From: Enterocloster clostridioformis | GTDB lineage: Bacteria; Bacillota; Clostridia; Lachnospirales; Lachnospiraceae | Length of the DNA: 64,000 bases | Direction of reading: 5' to 3' | Assembly (NCBI RefSeq): GCF_020297485.1 | Contig: NZ_JAIWZC010000001.1 | Location: 4,836,001 to 4,900,000 of the forward strand | Shown: piece by piece, positions 52,546 to 60,861 of the stretch | Numbering within the stretch: the first letter of the stretch is position 1 | Layout of the letters: each line of letters begins with the position of its first letter | Position numbers and translations under genes: made by a program | The notes under the pieces: generated by a model | What the model saw: the letters and a program-made list of their open reading frames with translations, nothing else | The model's database searches: none | What the model was told of the DNA's origin: nothing

Positions 52546-52968
52546 ATGGAGGAAGTAATTGTATTAACATATGACATATCAGCAGATGACTTCACAAGGG
52601 CAGGTGAAGCCAGCAGCGATGTGAAACGAAAACTGAAACAGATGGGCGTGAGCCCTGATGCCATCCGAAAGGTGGCCATAGCTATGTACGAAGGGGAAAT
52701 CAACATGGTAATCCACGCCAAGGGGGGCGTCATTACCGTGGAGATTACGACGGAGAAAATTAAAATGATACTGGCCGACGTGGGTCCGGGTATACCGGAT
52801 GTGAAGCTTGCCATGCAGGCAGGTTATTCCACCGCGCCGGATGAAATCCGTTCCCTGGGCTTTGGGGCAGGCATGGGACTGCCAAATATGAAGAAGTACT
52901 CGGATTCCATGGATATTGACACCAGAATCGGTGAGGGGACCACCATCACCATGGTGGTGAATCTGTAG
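52546..52968 (+). CDS. Anti-sigma-factor-like (RsbW-type) ATPase
   Basis: This 140-residue protein has a GHKL ATPase domain of the RsbW/SpoIIAB kind: RKVAIAMYEGEINMVIHAKGG, ILADVGPGIPDVKLAMQAGYSTA, LGFGAGMGLPNMKKYSD. It may act as a serine kinase toward a partner. Its position between a DRTGG protein and an H-cluster-like protein is conserved in clostridial sensory hydrogenase clusters, as far as recalled; the partner here is not known. Confidence 0.88.
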   Translation: MEEVIVLTYDISADDFTRAGEASSDVKRKLKQMGVSPDAIRKVAIAMYEGEINMVIHAKGGVITVEITTEKIKMILADVGPGIPDVKLAMQAGYSTAPDEIRSLGFGAGMGLPNMKKYSDSMDIDTRIGEGTTITMVVNL

Positions 52969-52998
52969 AATGCGAGAATGAAAGAATGAGGTGGTAAG

Positions 52999-54393
52999 AT
53001 GGATAAATTTTATCATTCCGTAAGGCTGGATGAATCCCTGTGCAAGGGCTGCATCAACTGTATCAAGCGGTGTCCTACGGAGGCCATCCGGGTGCGGGGC
53101 GGCAAGGCCAGTATCAATAATAAATTCTGCATTGACTGCGGTGAGTGCATCCGGGTTTGTCCCCACCATGCAAAGCTTGCGACCTATGATAAGCTGGATG
53201 TGATGAAGAAGTATAGATACACGGTGGCCCTTCCGGCCCCATCCCTGTACAGCCAGTTCAACAACCTGGACGATGTGAACATTGTGCTTAACGCGCTGCT
53301 GCTTATGGGCTTTGACGATGTGTTTGAGGTCAGCGCCGCTGCTGAGCTGGTCAGCGAGGCTACCAGGCAGTACATATCGGAGCATGAGGAACAGCTGCCT
53401 CTAATCAGCACGGCCTGTCCGTCTGTGGTGCGTCTGATTCGGGTCCGTTTTCCCAACCTGATTCCCCATCTTCTTCCCATCAATCCGCCGGTGGAGGTGG
53501 CGGCTGTTCTGGCCGTCAGAAAGGCCATGGAGGACACGGGACTGCCGAGGGAAGAGATTGGCATTATGTTCATTTCACCCTGTCCCTCCAAGGTGACCTA
53601 TGTAAAGTCGCCTCTGGGAACGGAGAAGAGCGAGATTGACCAGGTGCTGGCCATCAAGGACGTGTATCCCAAGCTGCTGGCCTGCATGAAGACTGTAGTG
53701 GGAGAGGACTATCCTGTTATCGGCACATCGGGAAAAATCGGAATCAGCTGGGGACACAGCGGAGGAGAGGCCAGCGGCCTTTTTACGGAAAATTACCTGG
53801 CGGCGGACGGCATTGAGAACGTGATTCGCGTGCTGGAGGACATGGAGGACCAGAAGTTCACCAATCTGCGGTTTGTGGAGCTGAACGCCTGCAACGGCGG
53901 ATGCGTGGGCGGCGTCCTGACTGTGGAGAATCCATATGTGGCGGAGGTCAAACTGAAACGTCTCCGCAAATACATGCCTGTGGCCAGGAGCCACATGCAC
54001 GAGAGCGAGGAGAACGTAATCAAATGGACCACCGACGTCCAGTATGAACCCGTTTTCCGCCTGGGAAACAACATGATGGAGAGCTTTTCCAGACTGAACC
54101 AGGTGGAGCGCCTTATGAAGAAGTTTCCGGGTCTGGACTGCGGTTCCTGCGGCGCCCCTACCTGTAAGGCCCTGGCAGAGGATATTGTCAGGGGGGATGC
54201 CAATGAGACGGACTGTGTTTACTATCTGCGGGAAAACCTGCACAAGCTGTCGGAGGAAGTAGCTGTGCTGGCAGACGACCTGCATAACGGAGACAGAGGG
54301 GGACAGGAGACACTGCGTATCCTGAAGGAATATATACAGAGAATCTCGGACGAGATGTCCGTGCTTGACAAGAAGGATGAGGATGAAGATTGA
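52999..54393 (+). CDS. Sensory-type [FeFe]-hydrogenase-like protein with C-terminal FeS domain
   Basis: This 464-residue protein has two N-terminal [4Fe-4S] motifs (Cys15-25 and 44-54), an H-cluster-like domain with altered motifs (L1 STACPSVVRL, L2 FISPCPSKV, L3 ELNACNGGCVGG) that keep four cysteines but lose the second L1 cysteine, the L2 lysine-glutamate pattern and the GGGQP tail, and then a further [4Fe-4S] domain (LDCGSCGAPTCKALAEDI, late Cys) and a coiled C-terminus. This matches the group of H2-sensing, probably non-catalytic hydrogenases. With DRTGG, ATPase and PHP genes it likely senses H2 or redox and controls the divergent hydrogenase operon. Confidence 0.9.
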   Translation: MDKFYHSVRLDESLCKGCINCIKRCPTEAIRVRGGKASINNKFCIDCGECIRVCPHHAKLATYDKLDVMKKYRYTVALPAPSLYSQFNNLDDVNIVLNALLLMGFDDVFEVSAAAELVSEATRQYISEHEEQLPLISTACPSVVRLIRVRFPNLIPHLLPINPPVEVAAVLAVRKAMEDTGLPREEIGIMFISPCPSKVTYVKSPLGTEKSEIDQVLAIKDVYPKLLACMKTVVGEDYPVIGTSGKIGISWGHSGGEASGLFTENYLAADGIENVIRVLEDMEDQKFTNLRFVELNACNGGCVGGVLTVENPYVAEVKLKRLRKYMPVARSHMHESEENVIKWTTDVQYEPVFRLGNNMMESFSRLNQVERLMKKFPGLDCGSCGAPTCKALAEDIVRGDANETDCVYYLRENLHKLSEEVAVLADDLHNGDRGGQETLRILKEYIQRISDEMSVLDKKDEDED

Positions 54394-54451
54394 AAGCGCC
54401 GCAGGCCGGAGTTCCGGAAATGACGCCGCTTTGTGAGCAGAGGAGGATTTT

Positions 54452-54784
54452 ATGACAGTTCAGGAATTGATTGACAAACAGATATTCGGCGTAGTGAACC
54501 TGGGTGACAGCCCGGACCGGCAGATTACGGTTCCGTTTTGCTGTGACCTGCTGAGCATTGCCATGGGACGCGCCCCGGCAGGCTGCGCGTGGGTGACCGT
54601 GATGGCCAACATGAATACCCTGGCAGTGGCGGCCCTGACAGATACGGCCTGTGTTATTCTGGCGGAAGGCGCGGTTCTGGATGATGCTGCCAGGAAGAAA
54701 GCCCTTGACCAGGAGATAACGGTGCTGTCAACGGATATGCCTGTCTTTGAGGCGGCCCTTAAGATACACGGTATGATGTCATGA
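54452..54784 (+). CDS. Second DRTGG-domain protein
   Basis: This 110-residue protein is another DRTGG-type domain (MTVQELIDKQIFGVVNLGDSPDRQITVPFCCDLLSIAMGR, AWVTVMANMNTLAVAALTDTACVILAEG). It shares the fold of the first gene but with low identity. GAGGAGGA precedes the ATG. Its stop codon overlaps the ATG of the PHP gene, so the two are translationally coupled. Confidence 0.85.
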   Translation: MTVQELIDKQIFGVVNLGDSPDRQITVPFCCDLLSIAMGRAPAGCAWVTVMANMNTLAVAALTDTACVILAEGAVLDDAARKKALDQEITVLSTDMPVFEAALKIHGMMS

Positions 54785-55491
54785 TGAATCTGGCTTATGA
54801 CCTGCATATCCATTCCTGCCTGTCGCCCTGCGGGGATGGTGATATGACGCCTGCCAACATTGCGGGCATGGCGGCTTTAAAAGGATTGGACATAGTTGCC
54901 CTTACAGACCACAATACATGCCGCAACTGTCCGGCTTTTATGGCGGCTGCCGCAGAGTACGGTTTACTGGCAGTGCCCGGCATGGAAATCAATACGTCTG
55001 AGGAAGTCCATGCAGTGTGCCTTTTCCCCACATTGGAGAAGGCACTTGATTTTGATACCTATGTTTATGACAGACTGATTAAATTTCCTAATAAGGAAGA
55101 GATATTCGGAAAACAGCAGATTTACGATGCCCGGGACCAGGTGTGCGCCTCAGAGCCCAACCTGCTGATTAACGCAACGGAAATATCCTTTGACAGTCTT
55201 TGGAACCTGGTCCGATCCTATGACGGCGTCATGTTCCCGGCCCATGTGGATAAGACGGCCAACAGCCTGATTGCAAATCTGGGCTTCATACCTCCGGACA
55301 GCTGTTTTAAGACAGCGGAGGTCAGGGATCTGAAGAAACTGCATCAGCTGAAGCGGGACAATCCGTATCTGGAGCAGTGCAGGATTATCAGCAATTCGGA
55401 TGCCCATTATCTGGAGCATATCAATGAACCCAACCTTACCATACAGGTGGAGGAGCGGTCTGCTGAGGCGGTGGTGAGGGCTCTGCTGTAG
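54781..55491 (+). CDS. PHP-domain metallophosphoesterase
   Basis: This 236-residue protein has the PHP motifs: YDLHIHSCLSPCGDGDMTP, VALTDHNT, PGMEINTSEEVHAV, FPAHVDKTAN and ISNSDAHYLEH, with the histidine/aspartate metal ligands. Such domains hydrolyse phosphoesters. It ends the sensory hydrogenase cluster and overlaps the DRTGG gene. A role in turning over a signalling nucleotide is suggested by context only. Confidence 0.9.
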   Translation: MMNLAYDLHIHSCLSPCGDGDMTPANIAGMAALKGLDIVALTDHNTCRNCPAFMAAAAEYGLLAVPGMEINTSEEVHAVCLFPTLEKALDFDTYVYDRLIKFPNKEEIFGKQQIYDARDQVCASEPNLLINATEISFDSLWNLVRSYDGVMFPAHVDKTANSLIANLGFIPPDSCFKTAEVRDLKKLHQLKRDNPYLEQCRIISNSDAHYLEHINEPNLTIQVEERSAEAVVRALL

Positions 55492-55615
55492 GGATGGCAG
55501 CTTTTTGCGGCAGGTATTTTGCGAAATGGCTGAGCTTTTCGGAGCCCGTCCCATGGCGGCGTCATGCCCATAGAAAATAGCAATAACAGATTGTAAATTC
55601 ATAGAAAAATTAAAT

Positions 55616-55644
55616 TTGAGCCCCTTGGTCATATGTGCTATTCT
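55616..55644 (+). promoter_or_regulatory. Candidate promoter of the pst operon
   Basis: TTGAGC at 55616-55621 and TATTCT at 55639-55644 are 17 bases apart, about 50 bases before pstS. An AT-rich stretch upstream (55590-55615) could hold a Pho box, but no clear direct repeats were found. Confidence 0.45.
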
Positions 55645-55695
55645 TGACTTGCAAAAAAAGTCCAATTTTGGAATAAATGACAATGGGAGGAAAAA

Positions 55696-56715
55696 ATGAA
55701 AAAATTTTTAGCAGTAGTTACATCCATGGCCATGGCACTCAGCCTTCTGACTGCCTGCGGCTCTAACGCGGCATCAACTGAAACAACAACAGCTGCCGCC
55801 AGTGAAGCGGCGTCTGAGAAGGAGACTGCCGGAAAAGAGGCGGAGGAGTCAGAGTCCGCGGCGGAAACAGCCGGGGCAGATTCCACGCAGTTCCAGTCAT
55901 CCATACTGTTCTGCGGTTCCACATCCCTGTACCCAATCCTGTCATCCCTGGCATCTTCCTTTACTGAGAAGTATGTGACCTGGGATGCGGTGGATTCGTC
56001 CTTCCCGGACTCCAATATCTCTGTTTACGTGGCTCCGGGCGGCTCCGGCGTGGGAGTGAGCGCTGCCATTGACGGCACGGCTGATTTCGGTATGCTGGCC
56101 AGAGATATCAAGGACTCTGAGATTGAAGCCCTGGGAGAGCATTACCAGGAGTTTGTGGTGGCAAAGGACGCCCTTACTGTGTCGGTCAATGCTGAGAATC
56201 CAATCTGCGGCATCATGGACGACATGCCGGCTGAGACCATCCGCCAGATTTTTGCAGGTGAGATTGCTACCTGGGACCAGGTGGATTCCACTCTGCCCGC
56301 TGAGACCATCAATGTCTATATCCGCGATTTATCCGGCGGCGCTTATGAGGTGTTCCAGAAGAGTGTCATGGGTGACAGCGAGGTGACTGCGTCCGCAACC
56401 CAGTCCGCGTCCATGACAGAGCTGGCCACCAACATTGCCGGAGACAAATGGGGAATCGGCTATGCGGGATTCGGCGCTTACAATAAGGCCAATGCGGACG
56501 GACAGGTATTGACTGCCATGAAGGTGGACGGAGTGGAGGCCACGGCTGAAAACATTATAAGCGGCGCGTATACCATCCAGAGACCGGTTATGTTTGTTAC
56601 CGGCGCAGAGATTACCCCGTCTGAGCAGGCATTTATCGACTACATCTTCTCACAGACAGGATATGACGTGGTGGAAGCCAACGGATACATACCTGCATTT
56701 ACACCTGAAGCTTGA
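55696..56715 (+). CDS. pstS: Phosphate ABC transporter substrate-binding lipoprotein
   Basis: This 339-residue lipoprotein has a signal with lipobox LTAC (Cys21), an acidic/threonine-rich linker of about 45 residues, and a PstS core: ILFCGSTSLYPILSSLASSF, YVAPGGSGVGVSAAIDGTADFGMLARDIKDSE, IRQIFAGEIATWDQV and YTIQRPVMFVTG. It captures phosphate at the cell surface for the PstCAB transporter downstream. GGGAGGAAA precedes the start. Confidence 0.93.
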   Translation: MKKFLAVVTSMAMALSLLTACGSNAASTETTTAAASEAASEKETAGKEAEESESAAETAGADSTQFQSSILFCGSTSLYPILSSLASSFTEKYVTWDAVDSSFPDSNISVYVAPGGSGVGVSAAIDGTADFGMLARDIKDSEIEALGEHYQEFVVAKDALTVSVNAENPICGIMDDMPAETIRQIFAGEIATWDQVDSTLPAETINVYIRDLSGGAYEVFQKSVMGDSEVTASATQSASMTELATNIAGDKWGIGYAGFGAYNKANADGQVLTAMKVDGVEATAENIISGAYTIQRPVMFVTGAEITPSEQAFIDYIFSQTGYDVVEANGYIPAFTPEA

Positions 56716-56780
56716 TTGACGTCAGGGAAAACGCCGGGAAAACCGTCAGGGAAATATTCCCTTGAAATGGAGTCAAACCA

Positions 56781-57647
56781 ATGAATAAACAGCTGAATGC
56801 ATTATTCTCAGTTCTGATAAGGGCCCTGACCGCCCTGACCGTGATGGTCCTGGCCTTTGTCATATACTTTATTGTCAAGGAGGCACTGCCCACGTTCGAC
56901 GAAGTGGCAGTGCCTGATTTCCTGTTGGGCCAGAGATGGATGCCCATTGCCTACACAGGGGAGCCGTCCTTTGGCATTTTCAATTTTATAGCGGCTACGC
57001 TCTATGTATCCCTGGTGGCAATGGTCCTGGCTGTGACAGTGGGGCTGGGAGCCGCCATTTATCTTTCCTGCGTTGCCACGGAACGGATGCGGGGAATCCT
57101 CTATCCCTTTGTGGACCTTTTGGCCGGTATTCCATCCGTGATATATGGCTTCATGGGCCTGACCCTTATGGTCAAGCTTTTCATCAGGGCCGGAGTCCAC
57201 ACCGGGTCCTGCGTCCTTGCGGCCGGAATCCTGCTGGCCGTTATGCTGCTTCCTTTTCTGATATCCTCCTGCAGCGAGACCATGCTGAAGGTAAGGAAAC
57301 GGTATCAGCCCGCCGCGGACGTCCTGGGTATCTCCAAGTGGCATATGGTGGCAACCATTGTCCTTCCGGGGTCGTGGAAGAACATACTGCTGTCCATGAT
57401 TTTGGCCATCGGACGGGCCATGGGGGAAACCATGGCAGTGATGATGGTCATTGGAAATGCGAACCTGTTCCCCTCCCTGCTTGGAAAGAGTGAGAGCATT
57501 GCCTCAGTGATTGCGCTGGAGATGGGAACAGCGGTGGTGGGAAGCACTCACTACCACGCCCTGTACGCGGCGGGACTGGTACTGATGCTCCTGTTGTTCC
57601 TTATCAATTCCGTCATCACCCTGCTGCGCGGCAGGCTGGAGCAATAG
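56781..57647 (+). CDS. pstC: Phosphate ABC transporter permease
   Basis: This 288-residue membrane protein has six helices and the EAA loop (KVRKRYQPAADVLGISKWHMVATIVLPGSWKNILLSMILAIGRAMGETMAVMMV), as in PstC. It follows pstS by 65 bases and forms the channel with PstA. Confidence 0.92.
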   Translation: MNKQLNALFSVLIRALTALTVMVLAFVIYFIVKEALPTFDEVAVPDFLLGQRWMPIAYTGEPSFGIFNFIAATLYVSLVAMVLAVTVGLGAAIYLSCVATERMRGILYPFVDLLAGIPSVIYGFMGLTLMVKLFIRAGVHTGSCVLAAGILLAVMLLPFLISSCSETMLKVRKRYQPAADVLGISKWHMVATIVLPGSWKNILLSMILAIGRAMGETMAVMMVIGNANLFPSLLGKSESIASVIALEMGTAVVGSTHYHALYAAGLVLMLLLFLINSVITLLRGRLEQ

Positions 57648-57689
57648 GCCGGAACAAGAAGACGGAATATGCATAAAGGAGGGAAAGAC

Positions 57690-58532
57690 ATGCATTTGCG
57701 CGCATCACTTACAAAATTTTGGGCGTATTCCAGCATGATATTGGTGACAGGCATCATATTGTTTCTGTTCGGATATGTTTTTTACCGGGGGGCAGGCACC
57801 ATCAGCTGGGAATTTCTGTCCCAGTCACCCAGGGGAGCTGTCCTGGGTGAAGAGGGGGGTATCTGGCCCGCCATTGTGGGGAGCCTGTGTTTTACGGCAA
57901 CAGCCATTGTCCTGGGGGGAATACCGGCTGTTGCCACAGCTCTCTTCATGGTATTTTACTGCAAAAGGCGCAGGACAGAGGGATTAATCCGCATGGTAAT
58001 CCAGTGTATCTCGGGGATCCCTTCCATTGTCCTGGGGCTGTTTGCTTACAGCTTTCTGGTGCGGGACCTGGCCTGGGGGCGCTGTATCCTGTCATCGGGC
58101 GTGGCTCTGGCCGTGATGATTCTTCCCTTTATAGAGGTCAGGGCGGAAAAGACCTTCAGAGAGCTTCCAAAACAGCTGGTCCAGTCCTCCTATGCCCTGG
58201 GCTGTTCCAGGTTCTATACCATTTGGAAGATTGTGCTGCCGGCCTGTAAGGGGGAGATTGTGTCGGGCGTGATACTGGGAGGCTGCTATGCCATGGGAGC
58301 AACGGCGCCTCTCATTTTCACGGGGGCAGTGGCTTATTCCAGCCTGCCGGCCAGACTAACCGCACCGGCCATGGCCCTGCCCATGCATCTCTACCTGCTG
58401 GTGGCTCAGGGAGCCACTTCCATGGACGCGGCTTACGGGACCGCATTTGTCATGATGGCGCTGATTTTAATCAGCAACCTGTTGGCAACAATTTACGCAA
58501 GGAGGAGCCAGAAAAAATGGAACATATCATGA
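57690..58532 (+). CDS. pstA: Phosphate ABC transporter permease
   Basis: This 280-residue membrane protein has six helices and the PstA-type loop (FRELPKQLVQSSYALGCSRFYTIWKIVLPACKGEIVSGVILGGCYAMGATAPLIFTG). The start at ATG 57690 follows GGAGGGAAAG; the ATG at 57669 lies before that site. It overlaps pstB by 16 bases. Confidence 0.92.
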   Translation: MHLRASLTKFWAYSSMILVTGIILFLFGYVFYRGAGTISWEFLSQSPRGAVLGEEGGIWPAIVGSLCFTATAIVLGGIPAVATALFMVFYCKRRRTEGLIRMVIQCISGIPSIVLGLFAYSFLVRDLAWGRCILSSGVALAVMILPFIEVRAEKTFRELPKQLVQSSYALGCSRFYTIWKIVLPACKGEIVSGVILGGCYAMGATAPLIFTGAVAYSSLPARLTAPAMALPMHLYLLVAQGATSMDAAYGTAFVMMALILISNLLATIYARRSQKKWNIS

Positions 58533-59266
58533 CGCTTCGCAATGTCAGCGCATCCTACGACGGCAGGGAGGTGCTGTCTGACTTGTCCTTAGACATACCG
58601 GCCCACCGGATTACGGCTGTTATCGGTCCGTCGGGGTGCGGAAAAACCACGCTGCTGCGGTGTATGAATGGATTGCTGACAGAGGAAAGGGGCGCGTTTG
58701 TATCGGGAAAAATTTTGTTGGACGGGCAGGAGATAAAGTCCATGCAGAAGGACGTGCTGCGCCGCCGAGTGGGCCTGGTGTTCCAGACACCGGCTCCCTT
58801 TCCGTTTTCCATCTATAAAAATATGACATATGCGCCCAGATATTACGGGGTCCGGGATAAGGCGGCCCTGGAGGCACTGGTGAAGGAGAAGCTCCGGATG
58901 GCCGGACTGTACGACGAGGTCAGGGAGGATTTGGGCAGGAACGCGCTTAAGCTCTCAGGAGGGCAGCAGCAGAGGCTCTGTATCGCCCGCGCCCTGACCG
59001 TGGACCCGGAGGTGCTTTTGCTGGATGAACCCTGCTCTGCCCTGGATGTGAAATCATCTGCCGTGATTGAGGAAATGCTGACAGAGCTTAAGAAGCAGTA
59101 CACCATTGTCATTGTCACCCATAACATAGCCCAGGCCCGCAGGATATCAGATTATGCGGCATTCCTTTTCGGAGGACGTCTGGTGGAGTGGGGGGAATCG
59201 GAGCAATTGTTCGGGTGTCCGGTGGAAGAGGAGACAAGGGCGTTTCTGGCAGGAATCTACGGATAG
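58517..59266 (+). CDS. pstB: Phosphate ABC transporter ATP-binding protein
   Basis: This 249-residue ATPase has Walker A GPSGCGKTT, the signature LSGGQQQRLCIARALT, Walker B VLLLDEPCSALD and the H-loop IVTHN. It has PstB-like length and powers phosphate import. No phoU gene follows, unlike most pst operons; a HAD hydrolase gene takes that place 32 bases later. Confidence 0.94.
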   Translation: MEHIMTLRNVSASYDGREVLSDLSLDIPAHRITAVIGPSGCGKTTLLRCMNGLLTEERGAFVSGKILLDGQEIKSMQKDVLRRRVGLVFQTPAPFPFSIYKNMTYAPRYYGVRDKAALEALVKEKLRMAGLYDEVREDLGRNALKLSGGQQQRLCIARALTVDPEVLLLDEPCSALDVKSSAVIEEMLTELKKQYTIVIVTHNIAQARRISDYAAFLFGGRLVEWGESEQLFGCPVEEETRAFLAGIYG

Positions 59267-59298
59267 ACGGATATGAGATATAAGGGAGGAGACATACT

Positions 59299-59766
59299 GT
59301 GATTATAATAGAGATACCCGGGCGGGAGCCCCTCAGGATTGACCATGTGGTCTTGGATTACAACGGTACAGTGGCTGTGGACGGACTGCTGTTAAAGGGA
59401 GCCGGGGAACGGATTTCCCGGCTCAGGGAGCATGTAAAGGTGCATGTGCTCACTGCCGATACCTACGGCACGGTGACCCGCCAGTGTGAACCTCTGGGCG
59501 TGGAGGTAAGGACCTTTCCGCGGGAGGGTGCTGCCGGCTGCAAGGAGGAAATCGTAAGGGGGCTTGAGGGCGGCGTGGCCTGTCTTGGCAATGGCTTTAA
59601 TGATATACAGATGTTTGACGCGGCCCGGCTGTCCATAGCGGTACTGGAGCGGGAAGGCATGTGCGCTGCCCTGTTAGGCCATGCAACTGTGGTGGTTCGC
59701 TCCATTGAGGACGGGCTGGACCTGCTTCTGAAGCCGGACCGGCTGCGGGCGACGCTGAGAAGCTGA
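59299..59766 (+). CDS. HAD-type soluble P-type-ATPase-like phosphatase
   Basis: This 155-residue HAD protein has the nucleophile motif VVLDYNGTVAVDG, the second motif VHVLTADTYGT and the metal-binding GNGFNDIQMFDAA. It corresponds to the phosphatase core of P-type ATPases without membrane parts, a small soluble family. GTG start with GGGAGGAG upstream. Its location at the end of the pst operon suggests a phosphate-related role, but the substrate is unknown. Confidence 0.88.
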   Translation: MIIIEIPGREPLRIDHVVLDYNGTVAVDGLLLKGAGERISRLREHVKVHVLTADTYGTVTRQCEPLGVEVRTFPREGAAGCKEEIVRGLEGGVACLGNGFNDIQMFDAARLSIAVLEREGMCAALLGHATVVVRSIEDGLDLLLKPDRLRATLRS

Positions 59767-59782
59767 TGTCTAAAAAAGTTGC

Positions 59783-60230
59783 GTGGTAAAGACTGCCTTG
59801 ACAAAAATGGCCATGCCGGACTCTGGAAATGCGGCTTTACATAAAGTAAATGGTACTGAAAAGCAGATAGCCCAGCGCATGCTCAACCAGGTAATCAGGA
59901 GCGGCCGGAAGGTGTATGGTATTTTGCCGCAGCAAATGCAAAAGAGCAGGGATAGTGCTGGCAGAAGGGGCAAAGGGCCCGATCCTTGCAGAGCGGAAAT
60001 TCCTGCGTTGTTTTTCTGGCCGTGCGGACGGGAGCCAAAATTATGTGAAGCCAGGGGAGGAAATATGGCTTTATCTGAGGAAATACGCAGATGATGAAAT
60101 AATATATTTCGTCAGTAACGCCCCGGCAGACCTCCCGGCAGGAGAACCGGACAGAGCAGCAACGTTAAGGCGGCCGATTGAACAATGCTTTGAGGAATGC
60201 AAAAGCAATCCCATTGACGATGCCGATGGT
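59783..60230 (+). pseudogene. DDE transposase remnant (IS701/IS4-like)
   Basis: One frame reads TEKQIAQRMLNQVIRSGRKVYG; a second reads LAEGAKGPILAERKFLRCFSG, GEEIWLYLRKYADDEIIYFVSNAPADLP and LRRPIEQCFEECKS, which matches the C-terminal catalytic part of IS701-type transposases (NAPADT, RWPIEQCFEEGK). Frames change around 59920-59960 and the DNA has no intact ends, so it is a dead insertion-sequence fragment. Confidence 0.7.
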
Positions 60231-60460
60231 AATCAAACTGATGCATGGGATAATTGTATATACAGTAACTGATATGAAAAAAATAGTAAGTTACCATATA
60301 CGCGGGAACCATAATGCATATCTATCACACCGAAAAAACAAGCTTTTAAAAAGTTCGCTGTAGTACTAGAGCGTGTCTGAAAATTCAACGAAGCAGAAAA
60401 ACATCCGGTGGATCAACAGGGCGTCCTCCTGCCGTAAGGCAGGGCGGGCGCCCTTTGCAC
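60231..60460. other. Non-coding gap with a hairpin
   Basis: There is no gene here. A hairpin with stem GGGCG-CCTGCC/GGCAGG-CGCCC (about 60419-60453, loop GTAA) precedes the small minus-strand gene's stop; it has no T-run on either strand except a short TTT. Confidence 0.45.
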
Positions 60461-60694
60461 CTAATCTTCCAGCGCGTCCTTAAGTGCTCCCAGGAATTCC
60501 AGGTCGGATTGTTTGACCCGGATGTTGGATGCTATGGTCTGCCCGGTGCTGGATGTGACGGTAATTTCAATCAGTGTTCCCTCGTCCATGACCCCGTCTC
60601 TGGATGCGGCTTTGACAAATGACAGCATCTTGGGATGGTTGGCCTTGAACTGGTTCCAGGCCGGTTTTAATTGAAGAAGATTCATTGGATTCAT
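60461..60694 (-). CDS. Small conserved protein of unknown function
   Basis: This 77-residue protein starts MNPMNLLQLKPAWNQFKANHPKMLSFVKAA and ends GTLIEITVTSSTGQTIASNIRVKQSDLEFLGALKDAL. It has a helical N-terminus and a beta-rich middle. Similar short proteins are common in Lachnospiraceae, from recall; no function is assigned. GGAGGTGAGC lies 10 bases upstream of ATG 60694. It is divergent from sbcD. Confidence 0.75.
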   Translation of the reverse strand: MNPMNLLQLKPAWNQFKANHPKMLSFVKAASRDGVMDEGTLIEITVTSSTGQTIASNIRVKQSDLEFLGALKDALED

Positions 60695-60861
60695 AACATG
60701 CTCACCTCCAAACACGCTTTAGTTTACCATATTTTAAAGGCAGCGGTCCAGTCCTATTTTTCCACAGGGCGGTCCTCGTGGAAAAGGACGGGACGTATGG
60801 TCTTGTAAATGGTGCCCGGCTCGTGGTATTATGGTTAAAGATGCACATGAAAGGAAGAAAT

